DNA of 64,000 nt from Vishniacozyma victoriae (GCA_017654735.1 JADPYG010000007.1:1-64000), one strand, 5' to 3'. Positions 24,014-35,872 are shown, counted from the first letter of the stretch. Numbers and translations: made by a program. The notes: a model not told the origin generated them from the sequence alone.

Positions 24014-25129
24014 CTAACAAGTCCAAGACCCATCCTGCTTCCCTGGCTCACCTACATACTGATATGGAGAACCCGAATCACCTAAGCAGGTATTAACAGT
24101 AACCAACTTATATCCTTTCGCCAGAAGCTGGGGGACAGCATAGTTGACTACACCAGGGGCTATCGTCAGTCATCTCACCATCATCGTCATTCTGTGAAAG
24201 TAGTCTGGAAGGACTTAAAAGAAGAGGGGAGACTCACCAGAATCAACAGTAGAATGTTGTAAAACCATCTTCGGAGCCGGGAACGATTGAACAACCCCAT
24301 CCATAACTGCCTGTTGGGATTGCATACTAGCACCGGTTGAATCTCCAGTATCATCCGTCCAGAGTACCATTTTGGTATAACCCCTCTCGGCAGCTACTTG
24401 GAGGACGAGGTTATTGTATGCGCCGTAAGGTGGTCTGAACTACTGATTAGCGAGCCGAGCGGGCCATGTTATCAGAATGAACTTTGAGGGAAGTTGAGGA
24501 GGTAAATGACATACGTATAATGGTTTCTTTCCCAATATCCTGATTAATGCCTGTTCAACTTTTGCTAATTCATCATGTAGTTGGTCATATGAGAGGGTAG
24601 TCATATCGGTATGTGACCAAGTATGAGATGCGATAGTATGTCCCCTGATCATCAGCCTTCCATCGACTCGAGTTATTGAACGAGAGGAAGAAGTTCGAAA
24701 GAAGAGAAGGGAATGGCATGAAGAAATACAAGATAGAGGGGGGACATATACATACAGTGAATCCAAATATCGAATATCATCCACATGATTATAGATACAA
24801 TCATAATTCTGACCCTATCCATCAGTTCCCTCCTTGAACACGACCAAAAGATGCAGGAAGGGGGGAGACTCACATTAAGGAAGAAGGTGCCTTTACCACC
24901 TTTTAACCCGCCTATGATATCTCTCTCAAAGATATATGGTCCATCTATCATCAGTCCCCCTACTCGTACACCATGTCGGGTAAATGGAGTGGGACGTACC
25001 GTCAAAAGTCAAAGCGACCTGTCCTTGATTAATACAATTCTCTACTGCTTGTAGACCACTCTGTCGCTCGATTATAGGTGAGGCTGATACTAGAGCAACG
25101 ATAAGTAGGGGGATGATAGTTGATATCAT
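24014..25129 (-). CDS. Secreted polysaccharide (chitin) deacetylase, NodB domain, copy 1
   Basis: Carbohydrate esterase 4 enzyme, expected to remove N-acetyl groups from chitin or related wall polymers. Starts at 25129 with signal peptide MISTIIPLLIVALVSAS. NodB motifs: GQVALTFDDGPYIFERD (motif 1, catalytic Asp and metal Asp), ASHTWSHTDMTTLSYDQLHDE (metal His pair), FRPPYGAYNNLVLQ (motif 3), LWTDDTGDS, and the C-terminal MVLQHS (motif 5). Ends YVGEPGKQDGSWTC at 24014. Nearly the same exon plan as copy 2: breaks after TFD, in FLN, after the His motif and before FRPPYG. NodB-only, with no GPI signal or chitin-binding domain. Head-to-head with copy 2. Confidence 0.93.
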
Positions 25130-26811
25130 GGTAGATGATTGATAAGGAAGGTCAGTGGGGGGAATGGATGGATGGATATCAAGTTCGAATTGCATTAAAT
25201 ACATCGTAGAGTCATACATACCCCTCGGTCTTCTCGGACATGTAACCAGCCCCTTTCCGCATGTTTGTGCGTAAGTATCGCAATTCACCTTGGTCGAGGT
25301 CGGGGTCAATTGTACTAAGCGTGGTTAGCTTCAAGTAAGGTTCCTTCAACAATCAGAAGGATAGCGTGGTGCCTGACTAGTTCCGAGTGATTTCGGAGTG
25401 AAGGTGAATTCTGAGCTTAAGCCTGTAGCGAGCAGATTATACAATGAAGTCTGAGTCCGAGCCTAAGTGAGGATTATGGGGTTGAGAAAGTATTGCCAAG
25501 TCTCTTAGACTGACTCGGGTAGTAAGTCGATGGTGCGAATCAACCGACTCCGGGCATGATCAATGCGACTCCGAGATTAAGTCCCCTCCTTTGCATGAGG
25601 CATATATCACCATGAGGTTGTTTAGTGGCCCTGATGACATACTAATCAAGCCAAGCGAATGTGTGTTGACCTACCCTTACGATGCGATGCACGATTGAAA
25701 CAATTCAGCTTCTGACCGGCTCACCGGGACTCAATAATGGGAATATGCTTCTTGAACTGTAATGTGTGGTAATGGTCCACAGCAGTTTGAACCGAACCGG
25801 CCTGCTTCTAGGTACCGGAACATTGGCACCGGAAGCCGACTTAACTAAAGATTTAACTTACTCGGTAGGCGGTGTGGCTTCTCCGCATAATATTACCGAC
25901 TTTAAAAAAATCTCCGAGAAGCTGTACCGCGTATTGCATCTGTATTGCATAATGCCGGACACAATATGACACGCACAGCCCAAGTTGAGTCGTAATACCG
26001 CCGAGGCCTTGGTGACTCTTTAAGGTTGCTCAACGTTGTGAGACCTTGGTAAATGGCGTCAAGCAAAGATCTGTCTCACATACGAATCTCTTGGCTTAAC
26101 GCCTTGAATTCTCTCATGACCGACCACGTTGCGCCTAAGAGGGTATATCGAAAGCAAGCCATGTAAATCCTGCCGAGACGAGACGAGACGAGATCCCATA
26201 AGCCACTGAGGTGACATCATAATTTACGACAATGCATGATCAGGTGGTGAAAGGGCGGTGCAGATCCTGACTTTTGACTTGAGTTAAGTTACCGAATAAA
26301 GCTAGAGATGAAATATGAGATATGACTAAATTAAGGTACCCATCATGACCGGAAATACGTCTTTCGTTTTCCTACCGTAACTTAACTTACCAAATTCCAA
26401 GATGGATCAGGAATCAAAGGTGGAGCTAATAAGCCTCTTTGGACACAGCATGCCCGGTATCCCGGGATCTTCTTGGCCTGCTCCGCCCTCGCCTACCGCT
26501 TGAATATCAAGCATCAAGGCTTCATCGCCTATTCCTTATTCTGCCGGATATTTACATCAGGCACAATTTCCTCATGTCGCTTCTTAGTCCGACATCTTAT
26601 GACATTTACTTACCTCACCGAGTAATGGAGCGGATAGAACCCACGATGTCATGCGATGATGCGATGATATCGGCCGTCCTGTGCGGAAGAAGGCTATACG
26701 CTTAGCCCGAGAAGCCAAGTTAGTAGAGTGGGGTTAAATGTATATAAGGCATTGAATTGAGTCTTGGAATATCCATTCATCACAATCACAATCACAAACA
26801 CAACCTCGACA
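25130..26811. other. Shared divergent promoter region of the two deacetylases
   Basis: About 1.7 kb with no supported gene. From 25383 to 25575 it holds six copies of a GACTCCGAG / CTCGGAGT-like motif in either orientation. A (GAGAC)n-like run stands at about 26176-26192. Confidence 0.55.
26741..26748 (+). promoter_or_regulatory. TATA box of deacetylase copy 2
   Basis: TATATAAG stands 71 bases before the ATG at 26812, followed by a CACAATCACAATCACAAACA leader. The spacing equals that of expansin-like gene 1. Confidence 0.7.
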
Positions 26812-27902
26812 ATGCTTTCAACACTCGTCTCATTCGCAACTCTTGCTTTACTTGCTACTGCTTCCCCACTGGCCGAGAGGCAGTCTGGTGTTCAGGTCGT
26901 AAGTAACTGTAACAACCAAGGACAGGTGGCTTTGACTTTTGACGGTATGTCTTTGCTTCTCTCCATGCCTTGACACACACTGGGGAACTGGTAGAGACAA
27001 AGCTGATTGATAGACGGAGCTTACATCTACGAAAGAGATGTCGCAGGAGCTTTGAACGGTGGTAAAGGCACTTTCTTCCTCAACGTACGTCCACCTCCCA
27101 CTCTCCTCTTCTGTGCTGATGAGCAGGGAAACAACTACGACTGTATTTACAACCATGTAGATGATATTCGATACCTAGACTCACAGTATGTCCCCCGTGT
27201 AAAGTAGAGTAAGAAGACTAATGAACAGACAACATACCCTAGGATCTCATACTTGGTCCCATAAAGATCTTACCACACTATCATATGATGAACTACATGA
27301 TGAATTCTGGAGGGTTGAAGAGGCTTTCATCAGGATTCTAGGAAAGAAACCATTATACGTGAATCCGAGTCTCCTCTTTCCCTCTACATTCCTTGTCTGC
27401 CATCCATCCTTCTCTTCACCCTCACACTCACACTCATGGTCTCCTGCCCTCACACTTTCAAACCCTCATTCTCGCTCCGCTCGGGCGCTGATATCAGTTC
27501 CGACCACCCTACGGTTCCTACAACGACCTGGTACTCCAAGTAGCAGCCGAAAGAGGGTACAAAAAAGCAATCCTCTGGTCAGATGATACCGAGGATGCAT
27601 CAGGTTCAACAGTGGATTACCAACAAGGAATAATGGACGGAGTTATCAATTCATACCCTGAAACTCATATTGTCCTACAGCACTCTGTCTTGGAAACTAG
27701 TACGTCTTCCGTCCCTCTTCATTAAGGAAATAAAGAATGATGACTGACAATAGCCCCCGGTGTGCTCAATTACGCAGTAGGACAACTACAGGGTAAAGGA
27801 TACCAAATCGTTTCTGTCGATACCTGTCTAGGATCAGATGGAGAGTACCCATACCAATACGTTGGAGAGCCAGGACAGCAGGATGGATCTTGGACTTGTT
27901 AG
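26812..27902 (+). CDS. Secreted polysaccharide (chitin) deacetylase, NodB domain, copy 2
   Basis: Paralogue of copy 1, likewise with a signal peptide (MLSTLVSFATLALLATAS) and the dibasic-like site AERQSG. Motifs: QVALTFDDGAYIYERD, GSHTWSHKDLTTLSYDE, FRPPYGSYNDLVLQVAAERGYKKAILWSDDT, IVLQHS, and QYVGEPGQQDGSWTC at the end. Motif 1 has Ala in place of the usual Pro after DDG. The intron between the His motif and FRPPYG (about 27358-27511) is longer and includes the 13-mer CTCGCTCCGCTCG. Expected to be secreted and metal dependent. Clearly a gene duplicate of copy 1 in inverted orientation. Confidence 0.93.
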
Positions 27903-28344
27903 GCGAGCTACGATAATGGCGAGCGATAAGATGTTGTCAAGCAAGGAGGGGGTGGTGACGATGGACTTTCATGTGGACATTTACAATAATTTGTCGAGAC
28001 GTACTAGTATAATTGCTTTTCTATGTATCGATAGTACCAACTCAATTCAACCACTTGATACGATACAGCTTGAGATACTAGCATTATTCATCGACTCGTC
28101 ACGACATGTACCTGTTCATACTCCGCTGAGTGTTCAGTTCGTATTCACAATATGCATAATCGTTCATCATCCATCATTCGTCACTCTCTCTTCGTCGTCA
28201 AGTCATCAAAGAATCGTGAAAACAGTATATATACAGATCGTACCTCCTCATCTTTCAAGCCCTCCCTCCACGTCGCAATCAAGACCAGACTTCTGACATC
28301 CGATCAACAAGATATTGTCTTGCCTTCGTTGCCTCGCGCTCGCC
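27903..28344. other. Convergent 3' region after deacetylase copy 2
   Basis: 3' flanks of two convergent genes. No gene seen; T/C-rich in places. Confidence 0.5.
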
Positions 28345-29844
28345 CTAAATCCTATCGAAATCGATATAAACCTCTTCATCCTCTTCTTCCTCCTCCTTGT
28401 TATGTAATTCCAACCCTTTCAATCCACTTTCCACCTCATTCACTTCCACCGGAACTGAAGGAGTATTCACACTAATCGAACTACCCCTCCTACCCCATGC
28501 TTTCGCCTTACTTCCCAAATCATACCATTTTGCCGAAGCCATTGACCCAACTGGTGAAACAGGTTCTACTGTAGAGTCGGTATCAGAGGTCGAAACTGAT
28601 AAACTCAGACTACCGGGTGATGAACTCAAATTATGGTTAGAACCTAGTGGGGTTGGTTGTCGGAGCCCACGCCTGTGGCCTGGGGGAGTAGCGTAAATGT
28701 TGAGATTGGGGGATGAATGGGTATATCGATGTGATAATTTAGGTTGAAGAGGTCGAGGGACCAGGTTCGTTCCGGTTGGTGTGGTCATCGTTGATGTAGA
28801 GAGGGTAGAGGAGGAAGTATCAATAGCCGCCAAGGACCTGAGACGATCGGCTAGATCCCTCGATGATCCAGCACTAGGCATGGCAGAGTGTGTTCGTTTT
28901 AATCCTGGTTTCCCTGAGCCGATATCTCCAGCTCCCGCCAGTCCATTTGTGATCTCTCCGGGCCCTCCGGACCCTTCGGTCGCTGCCTCATCTGGGAAAT
29001 GCCAAGATGCAAGTACAGCAACATCCGATACTTGACTACTACTCATTCGTCTCTCTGATACAGCCGCCAATCTAGGTCGAGTCGGGGCAGTGATAAAAGC
29101 AGGGCGTGTGGTTGTATAACTTTGATGTCGAGTCAAACCCTTCCTGACCGGCGCTTTCGCATGGTCACTGGCAGTGGCACTTGAACTCGGGTCCGCTTCC
29201 GATTCATGTTCTTGTATCGGCCTTACGTCCGTCACCGACCATGCCCTTGGTGACAGAACCGGTCTCTTGCTCGTTCGGGGCACAGGCGGTGGGACAGAGG
29301 TGGGATTGGGATTAGGTAATGAAGCATGAGATCTCCTTGGAGAGGGCGGCAGGCTCGACATCCCAGAAGTGTTTGATGTGATTGAAGATCTCGATCCCCT
29401 CCTCCTATGTAAACCAGGCTCGATATACGTATCAGCCTCGGCTTCTACTAAAGTCGGTAACGACAAAGCGGAAGTTGAAGCGAGTGAATTCTGTCCCAAG
29501 GAGAACTCGGTAAGTCGACCTTGAGCATGAACAGGAGCGGCATGGAGTGGCATGGCGGAATGAGCTCTTCGGTGGGTAGGTTTGGCGGAGGCCGAGGCTG
29601 AGGCGGCGGGAGGAGGTGCGAGACCATTTCGGGATGAAGTGGAAGATATAGAAGTCCTCCGTCCTCTCTCCCTCTCTTGTGCCCAATCATCCGGGACTGG
29701 GGGCAGATTCTTGATTCTCGCTTTTGCCGATGGCGAAGGGAGAGGGGTATTGGTAGCCGAGGGTGGGTAGAGGACTTGAGGTTCTGGATCAAGTATATTT
29801 CGGAGGGAAGGTAAGGATGGGAGGTGGGGTAGGGAGAAGACCAT
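28345..29844 (-). CDS. Ser/Pro-rich disordered protein with repeated HSAMP motifs
   Basis: A single frame of 499 codons from an ATG at 29844, without an intron in the window. The product is low in hydrophobic residues and rich in Ser, Pro, Thr and Arg. Recurring basic-Ser sites stand out: RRAHSAMP (near residue 95) and KRTHSAMP (near residue 310), TRHQSYTT and HRYTHSSP, with VPRTSKRPVLSPR. Ends in a very acidic EEEEEDEEVYIDFDRI. These look like kinase (R-x-x-S) and 14-3-3-type sites, so a phosphorylation-regulated scaffold is the cautious reading. No folded domain is recognised. The short acidic end may be an interaction peptide. Confidence 0.7.
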   Translation of the reverse strand: MVFSLPHLPSLPSLRNILDPEPQVLYPPSATNTPLPSPSAKARIKNLPPVPDDWAQERERGRRTSISSTSSRNGLAPPPAASASASAKPTHRRAHSAMPLHAAPVHAQGRLTEFSLGQNSLASTSALSLPTLVEAEADTYIEPGLHRRRGSRSSITSNTSGMSSLPPSPRRSHASLPNPNPTSVPPPVPRTSKRPVLSPRAWSVTDVRPIQEHESEADPSSSATASDHAKAPVRKGLTRHQSYTTTRPAFITAPTRPRLAAVSERRMSSSQVSDVAVLASWHFPDEAATEGSGGPGEITNGLAGAGDIGSGKPGLKRTHSAMPSAGSSRDLADRLRSLAAIDTSSSTLSTSTMTTPTGTNLVPRPLQPKLSHRYTHSSPNLNIYATPPGHRRGLRQPTPLGSNHNLSSSPGSLSLSVSTSDTDSTVEPVSPVGSMASAKWYDLGSKAKAWGRRGSSISVNTPSVPVEVNEVESGLKGLELHNKEEEEEDEEVYIDFDRI

Positions 29845-30974
29845 TGTTGTTTGTCACTCTCCAAGTATGCGTATGTGTATATGTATGGGTTTATGTATGT
29901 GTATGTATTTGCTGTTGATTAGTGACCCGCACTAATATGATAGACAATCAAGAGATGATATGAGGATATGAAAGTCGATCAAATATGAGAGCCACAGGAA
30001 TAGGTAGTGTCAATTAGAACATAAGACCCCCAATCCCCCATCCCCAATCCCTAATCCATCAAACTCAATAAACGCTCCATTACTCCTGATATATCAAAGG
30101 ACGAGATGTAAACTCACGTTTCTCATAGACCCCAGAAAGGTCTATCCTATGAAAGGGATCTCTTATCCTTTTCTTCCTGATTATCCTAGACTCCTGAATC
30201 TCGCGACTGATTTCTATCCTTTCCTTTCCTTTACGTAGATTCCCTAGAAGTTGTATGGGATCGATGATGGTCGTATGCGCGGATGTATTGTATATGAACA
30301 AGTGATCGATTCCAGCCTAAGATGATAAGTATGTCTTAGTCCATGTTTCATCCCAACGACATACCAGATAGTATAAGCCGGGCTCGGCACTCATCCACTT
30401 TTGAGCGTAAGAGAGCAGAACGTTGTCTCAGCCAAGACTAAGCTCACGTCCCCGTGTCTTTGTTACCTGTTACCAAAGAAGTGCACGTATGCTAAATGAT
30501 CAACCCACCACCGACGTCACTATACTATAGATGGTATGAATGAAAAAATGAAATAACTCAATGGGAGGGTTGAATGATATTATAAACTCGAAACTCAAAA
30601 TGCGGGGTAAAAGGGGTAAACGGGAGATCGACGTGGGGTCCAGGCCTTGGGCCGCCTTTGGTTTGTTTACTAAGTGACTTTAGAGATCGACTCGAAAGTA
30701 TGAGAGAATCGGTGCATAAGTTACCAGCCAATGTCCCCGGTATAGTACGACACGACATTCTTTAATGATGTTACAAAGTACAAATTAACCCTCTAAAAGA
30801 TGAAATTGAACCATACATACTTGAATGGAAAATGTCCCAAAATCCAATACAACCCTCGCTCCCAGAAACAGACAAGCTAACCTCAGTCCTCCAGTCGCCA
30901 TCATCACGACTCGACACGTATACGCTTTGTTCACTCCCGCTCTCACACGAGCTCGATCCTTCGGATCTCGCTCG
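29845..30974. other. Intergenic stretch between Ser-rich gene and MCM1-type gene
   Basis: Promoter of the Ser-rich gene with a TATG-type microsatellite at about 29866-29912, then AT-rich DNA and the 3' flank of the MADS gene. No gene supported. A lone frame at 30785-31003 (-) is antisense and lacks motifs. Confidence 0.5.
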
Positions 30975-33181
30975 CTACTCGGTCTGCCCCCCAGGGCCAA
31001 CATACCCCATCCCCAAATTCCTTCCTCCCTCCATCATCATCCTCCCCCTACTATCCCCATAAATCGGTGTCCCCTGTCCACCCTGCCCACCCTGCATCTG
31101 ACCCTGCTGCATTCCCCCTTGACCTTGTGGTGGACCTTGCCCCTGAGACTGAGGAGTTTGCTGCTGATGCATCATATATCCCGGATGACCACCATAATAG
31201 CCCCCATAATCCCCTTGACCGGGCGAATGGGGTGGGGGCTGATAGAATTGTCCAGGACTTTGGTGGTGAGGGTGATGATAATGTTCTTGAGGGATTCCGT
31301 AGGGTGATTGAAGAGTCATCATGGTTGGAGTATTGTGTGGTGAATCCCTGTGAATCTCTGGTATCGTTGGTACAGGTGGGATATCTCCCATTTGTGGTTT
31401 CTTGCCTTTTCCAGAAGGTAGACGTTTCTTGGGTCTCGAGTTGGGTGTACCGTGTCCTAGATTATTTTGACCATCGGAAGCGGAATGGTGTTGATCTTCG
31501 GCCTGAGCGTTGGAAGCTGCTTGGGCAGATGCGGCCATGGCAGCAGAGGCCGCGGCTGTCAATTTATGCGGACGGATTGCGAGGCCTCCATTCTTGGCTT
31601 TGGTAGCAGCGACGGGGCCAGATAGGGGTTGACCGTCTGGGCCGAAACCTTCGGGTGCGTTTAGGCATGCCTGCAAGTTAGCACGAGGACGGTAGTCCGA
31701 GGCCAGTGAGAGCACGAGGACGACAGTCCGACAGAACTGAAGCAAGGTGATAAGGGTGATGGAGAGGGAGGCGGTGAGGTGAGGGGGTTGAGTGTGGGAG
31801 AAAGAATAGGAGATTGCACTTGCTAGCGCAAGTGGCATGAGACGTACCTGGATCAAATTCTTTCCCTCTGGTTTCTGAACAAGAGGTTGTAATTTCGTAG
31901 TTGTGAACGTATAAACCAAACCAGTTTCAGAAACAACAAGTAAGAGGACTTGTGTTCCGGTAAGGATGGATAGTTCGTACGCCTGTATATCAGCTAAATT
32001 CCAAGAAGCGTGGGATGGGGGATTGGGAAGTGATATTGAAGATGAGAAGATGAGGTAACGAGGAGAGGGCGGGCGGACGAGCCATCCGCAACCAGCATAT
32101 AGGTCCTCTGTCGATAGCCCAAAGCGGGGTAGGATGGGGATTGAGAGAGCCCTAGCGGGCGAGACGAAGGGGAAGACGGCCTAACGGCCTGTGACTTGAC
32201 GTACCTTCTTCATAATCCCAGCTTTCCTCTTACTAAACGTAATATGTCTCCTAGACTTATCAGAGATATATTCAATCCTAATCTTTCTACGTCCTGGTTC
32301 ACCATCTTTATCTAGATATGTGAATCCACCTGGTTGATCTGATTGAGAGATACCTGATGGGTGACGTTGGCGTTTTGTGGGTTGACCATCTGGGGTTTCT
32401 GAATATCAGCTCGAGCGAAGCGAGAGATGACAAGGCGCTGAAGCTGAGCGAGGGATTGAGTGGTGAAGAGGAACTCGAGTGCAGCGAGGGTGAAAGTGAC
32501 CGGAAGGACAGTGATCCTCAAGCTATCGGGGGAAGTCACACGTCCCGCCTATGGGATGGCTTTGCACGGAGAGCTGATTAGAGACAGGGACTCTCTTCCG
32601 CCAGAGGATCTAATCTGCCCTCGAACCATCGATCACCCGAAACAAGAGGAAACGAAAGGATCACTCACCATCCCCATCATCCTCATCATCAGCATCATCC
32701 AACCCCGTCTCCTGGTGGAACATATCATCCACATTAACCCCTCCTCCTTGTTGCTGCTGTTGTTGTGATTGATTGGATTGATTCGAGTGTTGAGAATGTT
32801 GAGAGTTATGGGAATTATGGGATTGAGCATGTAGATGTGCTGGGGGGTGGAGATTCATTTGATTATGGTTCATTGGTTGATTTAGGGATGGGTCCATTAC
32901 TGTCATTAGCATATCACCTCTTACGGTACACCCATCATCTCCCTTCGTTGGTGGCTGGTCTCTACTCTGGCCCCCCGACCCAGCCTTGGAGAGTGAAAGA
33001 TGGACGGCCTATCGGCCTGTGGCCTGCCCTACTCACCCAAGTGCTTATCCTCCAAATCATCAACTTCATGAACTGGGAAATCCCTCATATCCAACCCTAC
33101 CCCCTCTCCGAAATCATGTACCATATCCATATCTAATCCGTCCCCTACGTTGTTTATATCGGGATTCGTGGTATAGTCCAT
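30975..33181 (-). CDS. MCM1: MADS-box transcription factor, Mcm1/SRF type
   Basis: DNA-binding regulator of mating, cell-cycle and metabolic genes, acting in the nucleus with partner proteins. Exons: start at 33181 (MDYTTNPDINNVGDG), a Gln/His/Asn-rich part (HSNQSNQSQQQQQQGGG) from the second exon, and an acidic stretch before the MADS box. The box reads GRRKIRIEYISDKSRRHITFSKRKAGIMKK, an intron, then AYELSILTGTQVLLLVVSETGLVYTFTTTKLQPLV. The C-terminus is Gln/Gly/Pro-rich and disordered (PQSQGQGPPQGQ, QGQMQGGQGGQG). Residues of the box match the Mcm1/SRF class (type I). Introns of the gene contain the 13-mer and a GACGGCCTATCGGCC motif. Divergent from the membrane protein at 34009 over 827 bases. 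Confidence 0.95.
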
Positions 33182-34008
33182 CCCTGGTTTGTTTACTCGT
33201 ATTGGTCGACCGTTATACTATGATTTGAATTTGAGTTGACCTGGTGGTCAGCATCTACGAGTGCGTATGTAGGCAGAAGGTGGATGTAAACAAGGAAGGG
33301 AAGGTGGTAAACAACGAGGGAAGAGAAGGAGGATGCTTGAGCTTGGAGGGTGGATGCATGTCAACATCGACAACATCGACAACACCGACGTCGTCAAAGG
33401 TATGCATCACAATGACCTTTGCATAGCATGCAACGACGACAATCATCGTTGTCACCACCATCAATCAAGCAACCCCACCCGGAATCAGCGGGATGTTGTT
33501 GTTGATCACCACCACGAGGCAATGATATTTGCCCTTTTGGTCTTCATTTCCTCTTTGAGCATCGGGCACCGCCTTCCTTGTTGGGAACTGGGTTGTGTAT
33601 ACTCTAGCCAGGGCTGCGATAGGATTGCTTCTTTTGTTCGACTTAACTTACTGATTAGATTGTAATGATTACTTGTAGTGGTAGATGATGGATGGGTTGT
33701 ATAGGATATATGATAGATGATAGATGAATTGGATACTATCGATAGATGGGATGGTACTACTGACTTGAGACTGTCCTGTTCTGTTGTTTACTCTCTTTCT
33801 CCTCTCTCCCTTCCCTTCCCCTTCCCTACCCTCACAATGAGTCAGTTGTCTCGTAATTACCCGATTGGGTGATTTGTATTTCGGGGTCTCCGTGGGATAA
33901 ATAACACGTCATCCCCCACTCGGTCTCCTCTAATAATACTTTACTTTATGAGTACCTCAGAGCAACCTTTATCTAAACCAGACCGTATACCGAGGTGTTG
34001 AATCCACA
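33182..34008. other. Long shared promoter of MCM1-type gene and membrane protein
   Basis: About 0.8 kb of regulatory DNA. Contains a CGACAACATCGACAACA-like simple repeat near 33364-33385, palindromes CATGCA/TGCATG (33354, 33403) and a GATAGATGATAGATGA run near 33713-33725. I found no clear TATA box, but the length suggests a regulated promoter. Confidence 0.5.
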
Positions 34009-34798
34009 ATGCCATCCACAGCCTTCCTCCTTACAATCTTATTCCTAGTCACACTCCCTATACCGCCTATAGCCTCAATCGCGAGAGGTCATTTAACACC
34101 CTCCGCCCTAGGTTTCCCTGTCGCTCTATCCTTCATCCCCAGGTCGGCATTCACCACCCCCACCCCCAAGTCATGGGAAGTAGCAAGGGCTTTACAAGCA
34201 CTGGGTACATACTCGTCTTTCGTGTCTTTTCTCGTGCCATCGCTGATAACAAGTAACGGTATGGGTAGGAATGGGTGCAGTAAGGGGAATGAAGCGTACG
34301 TATCAGAGGATTAGGGGTCGAAGTGTTAGATTGAATGCACCTGGAACCGGTGAGTATTTTTCCCAAGATGGAAATTAATGACTGATATGGTAGTACAAAC
34401 GTCATTCATGGATTCACCACTCCTGACCGCCATCCCACTCCATCTACTCTCCTGGAGGCTCGCTACTACGTTAATACTACCTGATTTGCCGGAAGCTTGG
34501 AAATGGCCATTTGACGCAACGACCCTAATAGGAACAGGCGTAGGATTAATATGTAGTTGGGCGGAAGTATGGGGTTTATTCGCTTTACTAGGGTTTGGAA
34601 GTCAGAGTAAGTCAGATACAATGCTATATGTTCTGATGAATAGATACACAGATCAAGGGAAAGATTAGGAAATTGGTTGCGCTAGGATTAGGGTTGTATA
34701 GGCTGTACCTCAGTGTGAGGGTTCTGGGGGCTACGTTCGATACGTCCGGAGGGAATGGGAAGGCTATTCCACCATTACCGAGTCATGTCCCCGCATAG
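34009..34798 (+). CDS. Small membrane protein, unknown
   Basis: Four exons (34009-about 34203, 34265-34350, 34395-34610, 34649-34798) give about 215 residues. The N-terminus is a hydrophobic helix (FLLTILFLVTLPIPPIASI) that could be a signal anchor. Two more hydrophobic stretches (LTAIPLHLLSWRLATTLIL, ATTLIGTGVGLICSWAEVWGLF) probably cross the membrane. A basic segment (GMKRTYQRIRGRSVRL) lies between them. The C-terminus (KGKIRKLVALGLGLYRLYL) is basic and amphipathic. No known domain is recognised. The start has a good context and conventional splice sites, so I think the gene is real. Function is not inferred. Confidence 0.65.
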
Positions 34799-34883
34799 AC
34801 TGGTTATCGTATAGATATGCATCCTCTAATTCAATTTGTCAACTCTAGCGATGTACTGGGTTCTTTCCGCGGTCTACTTAGAC

Positions 34884-35746
34884 TCAAAGCTGAAGGGCGG
34901 CTTCGACGTCGCTCTAGTCATCAGCTCCTACTCAATCAGTGTAACGGATGACTCACGACAGAGGTGGTTCGAGCGGGGAACCACTTGATCTCGCCATTCT
35001 TGATGAGGAATTTGGAGAAGTTCTGTGGGTCAGCGTGAAAGGGGAAATGAGTGAGGAAAAGAATAGGGTACATACCCAATCGATATCCTTTACGGGAGGA
35101 GTAGAGTTCTCCTTCAAATACTTCCAGATAGGTTGAGTATCGGATCCGTTAACGTCTCCCTAATCAGTCAGCATCTTTCCGTGACTGAACAGAATAGATC
35201 CACGTACCTTCTTTGCGATTGGGAAAGTAACTCCGTAATTGAGTTGACAGAATTGAAGTACTTCATCATCTGTTCCTGGTTCTTGTGCTTTGAACTGTAT
35301 ATTAGCGGGAGCGTCAGCGACCAGTAATGATAAAACACAATCTTCAAGTACGATTGAATATAGACTAGTTGATAGGAAATTGATTCGGGAAGATGGGACA
35401 TACCTGGTTACATGGGAAACCGATTATAACTAATCCCTTATCCCCATATTTCTCATGTAGAGCTTGAAGTTCGGTATATTGAGGTGTCAATCCTGATCAT
35501 CAGCATTTGATCTGTCTCAAGTCTTAGTCTGTGGTGACTCGCAGAGGGTATGTAGCAGGTATCGACAAGGATAAGGGGAAAGGGATCATGAGAGAGACCT
35601 ACCACACTTTGAAGCGACATTGACGAACAACAAAGTCTTATCCTTGTATTCACTCAAGGCGATTTCGGATTTGGGGAGTTCAACCTAACTATCAGTTCGG
35701 TCCCGTATCAGCCTGGACATACGGAGTGGGAGTAGATATCAGACAT
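34884..35746 (-). CDS. Thioredoxin-type glutathione peroxidase (Hyr1/Gpx3 family)
   Basis: Reduces peroxides using a Cys pair and thioredoxin. Starts at 35746 (MSDIYSHS) and is cut by about six introns. The peroxidatic Cys is in [16 protein letters not shown]; the resolving block is GFPCNQF, which also holds the conserved Gln; DIDWNFSKFLI carries the Trp and Asn of the active site. PARTTSV then SDVEAALQL closes the protein. A Cys, not selenocysteine, makes this a non-selenium enzyme; the nearest relatives are yeast Gpx3-type sensors that also relay peroxide signals. A third Cys at LQFCQLNYG. Cytosolic by sequence; no leader. Divergent from CMC4 with 126 bases between start codons. Confidence 0.92.
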
Positions 35747-35872
35747 ATTTGATTGTATATAGAGAGTATGGTGTATTCGACGATCCCTCAGACCGTCAAC
35801 AGCTTATGTCGGATATACCCGATGACCGAACCTCCCTCCTGTTTACGATCAGATAGTTATACCCAATTAACC

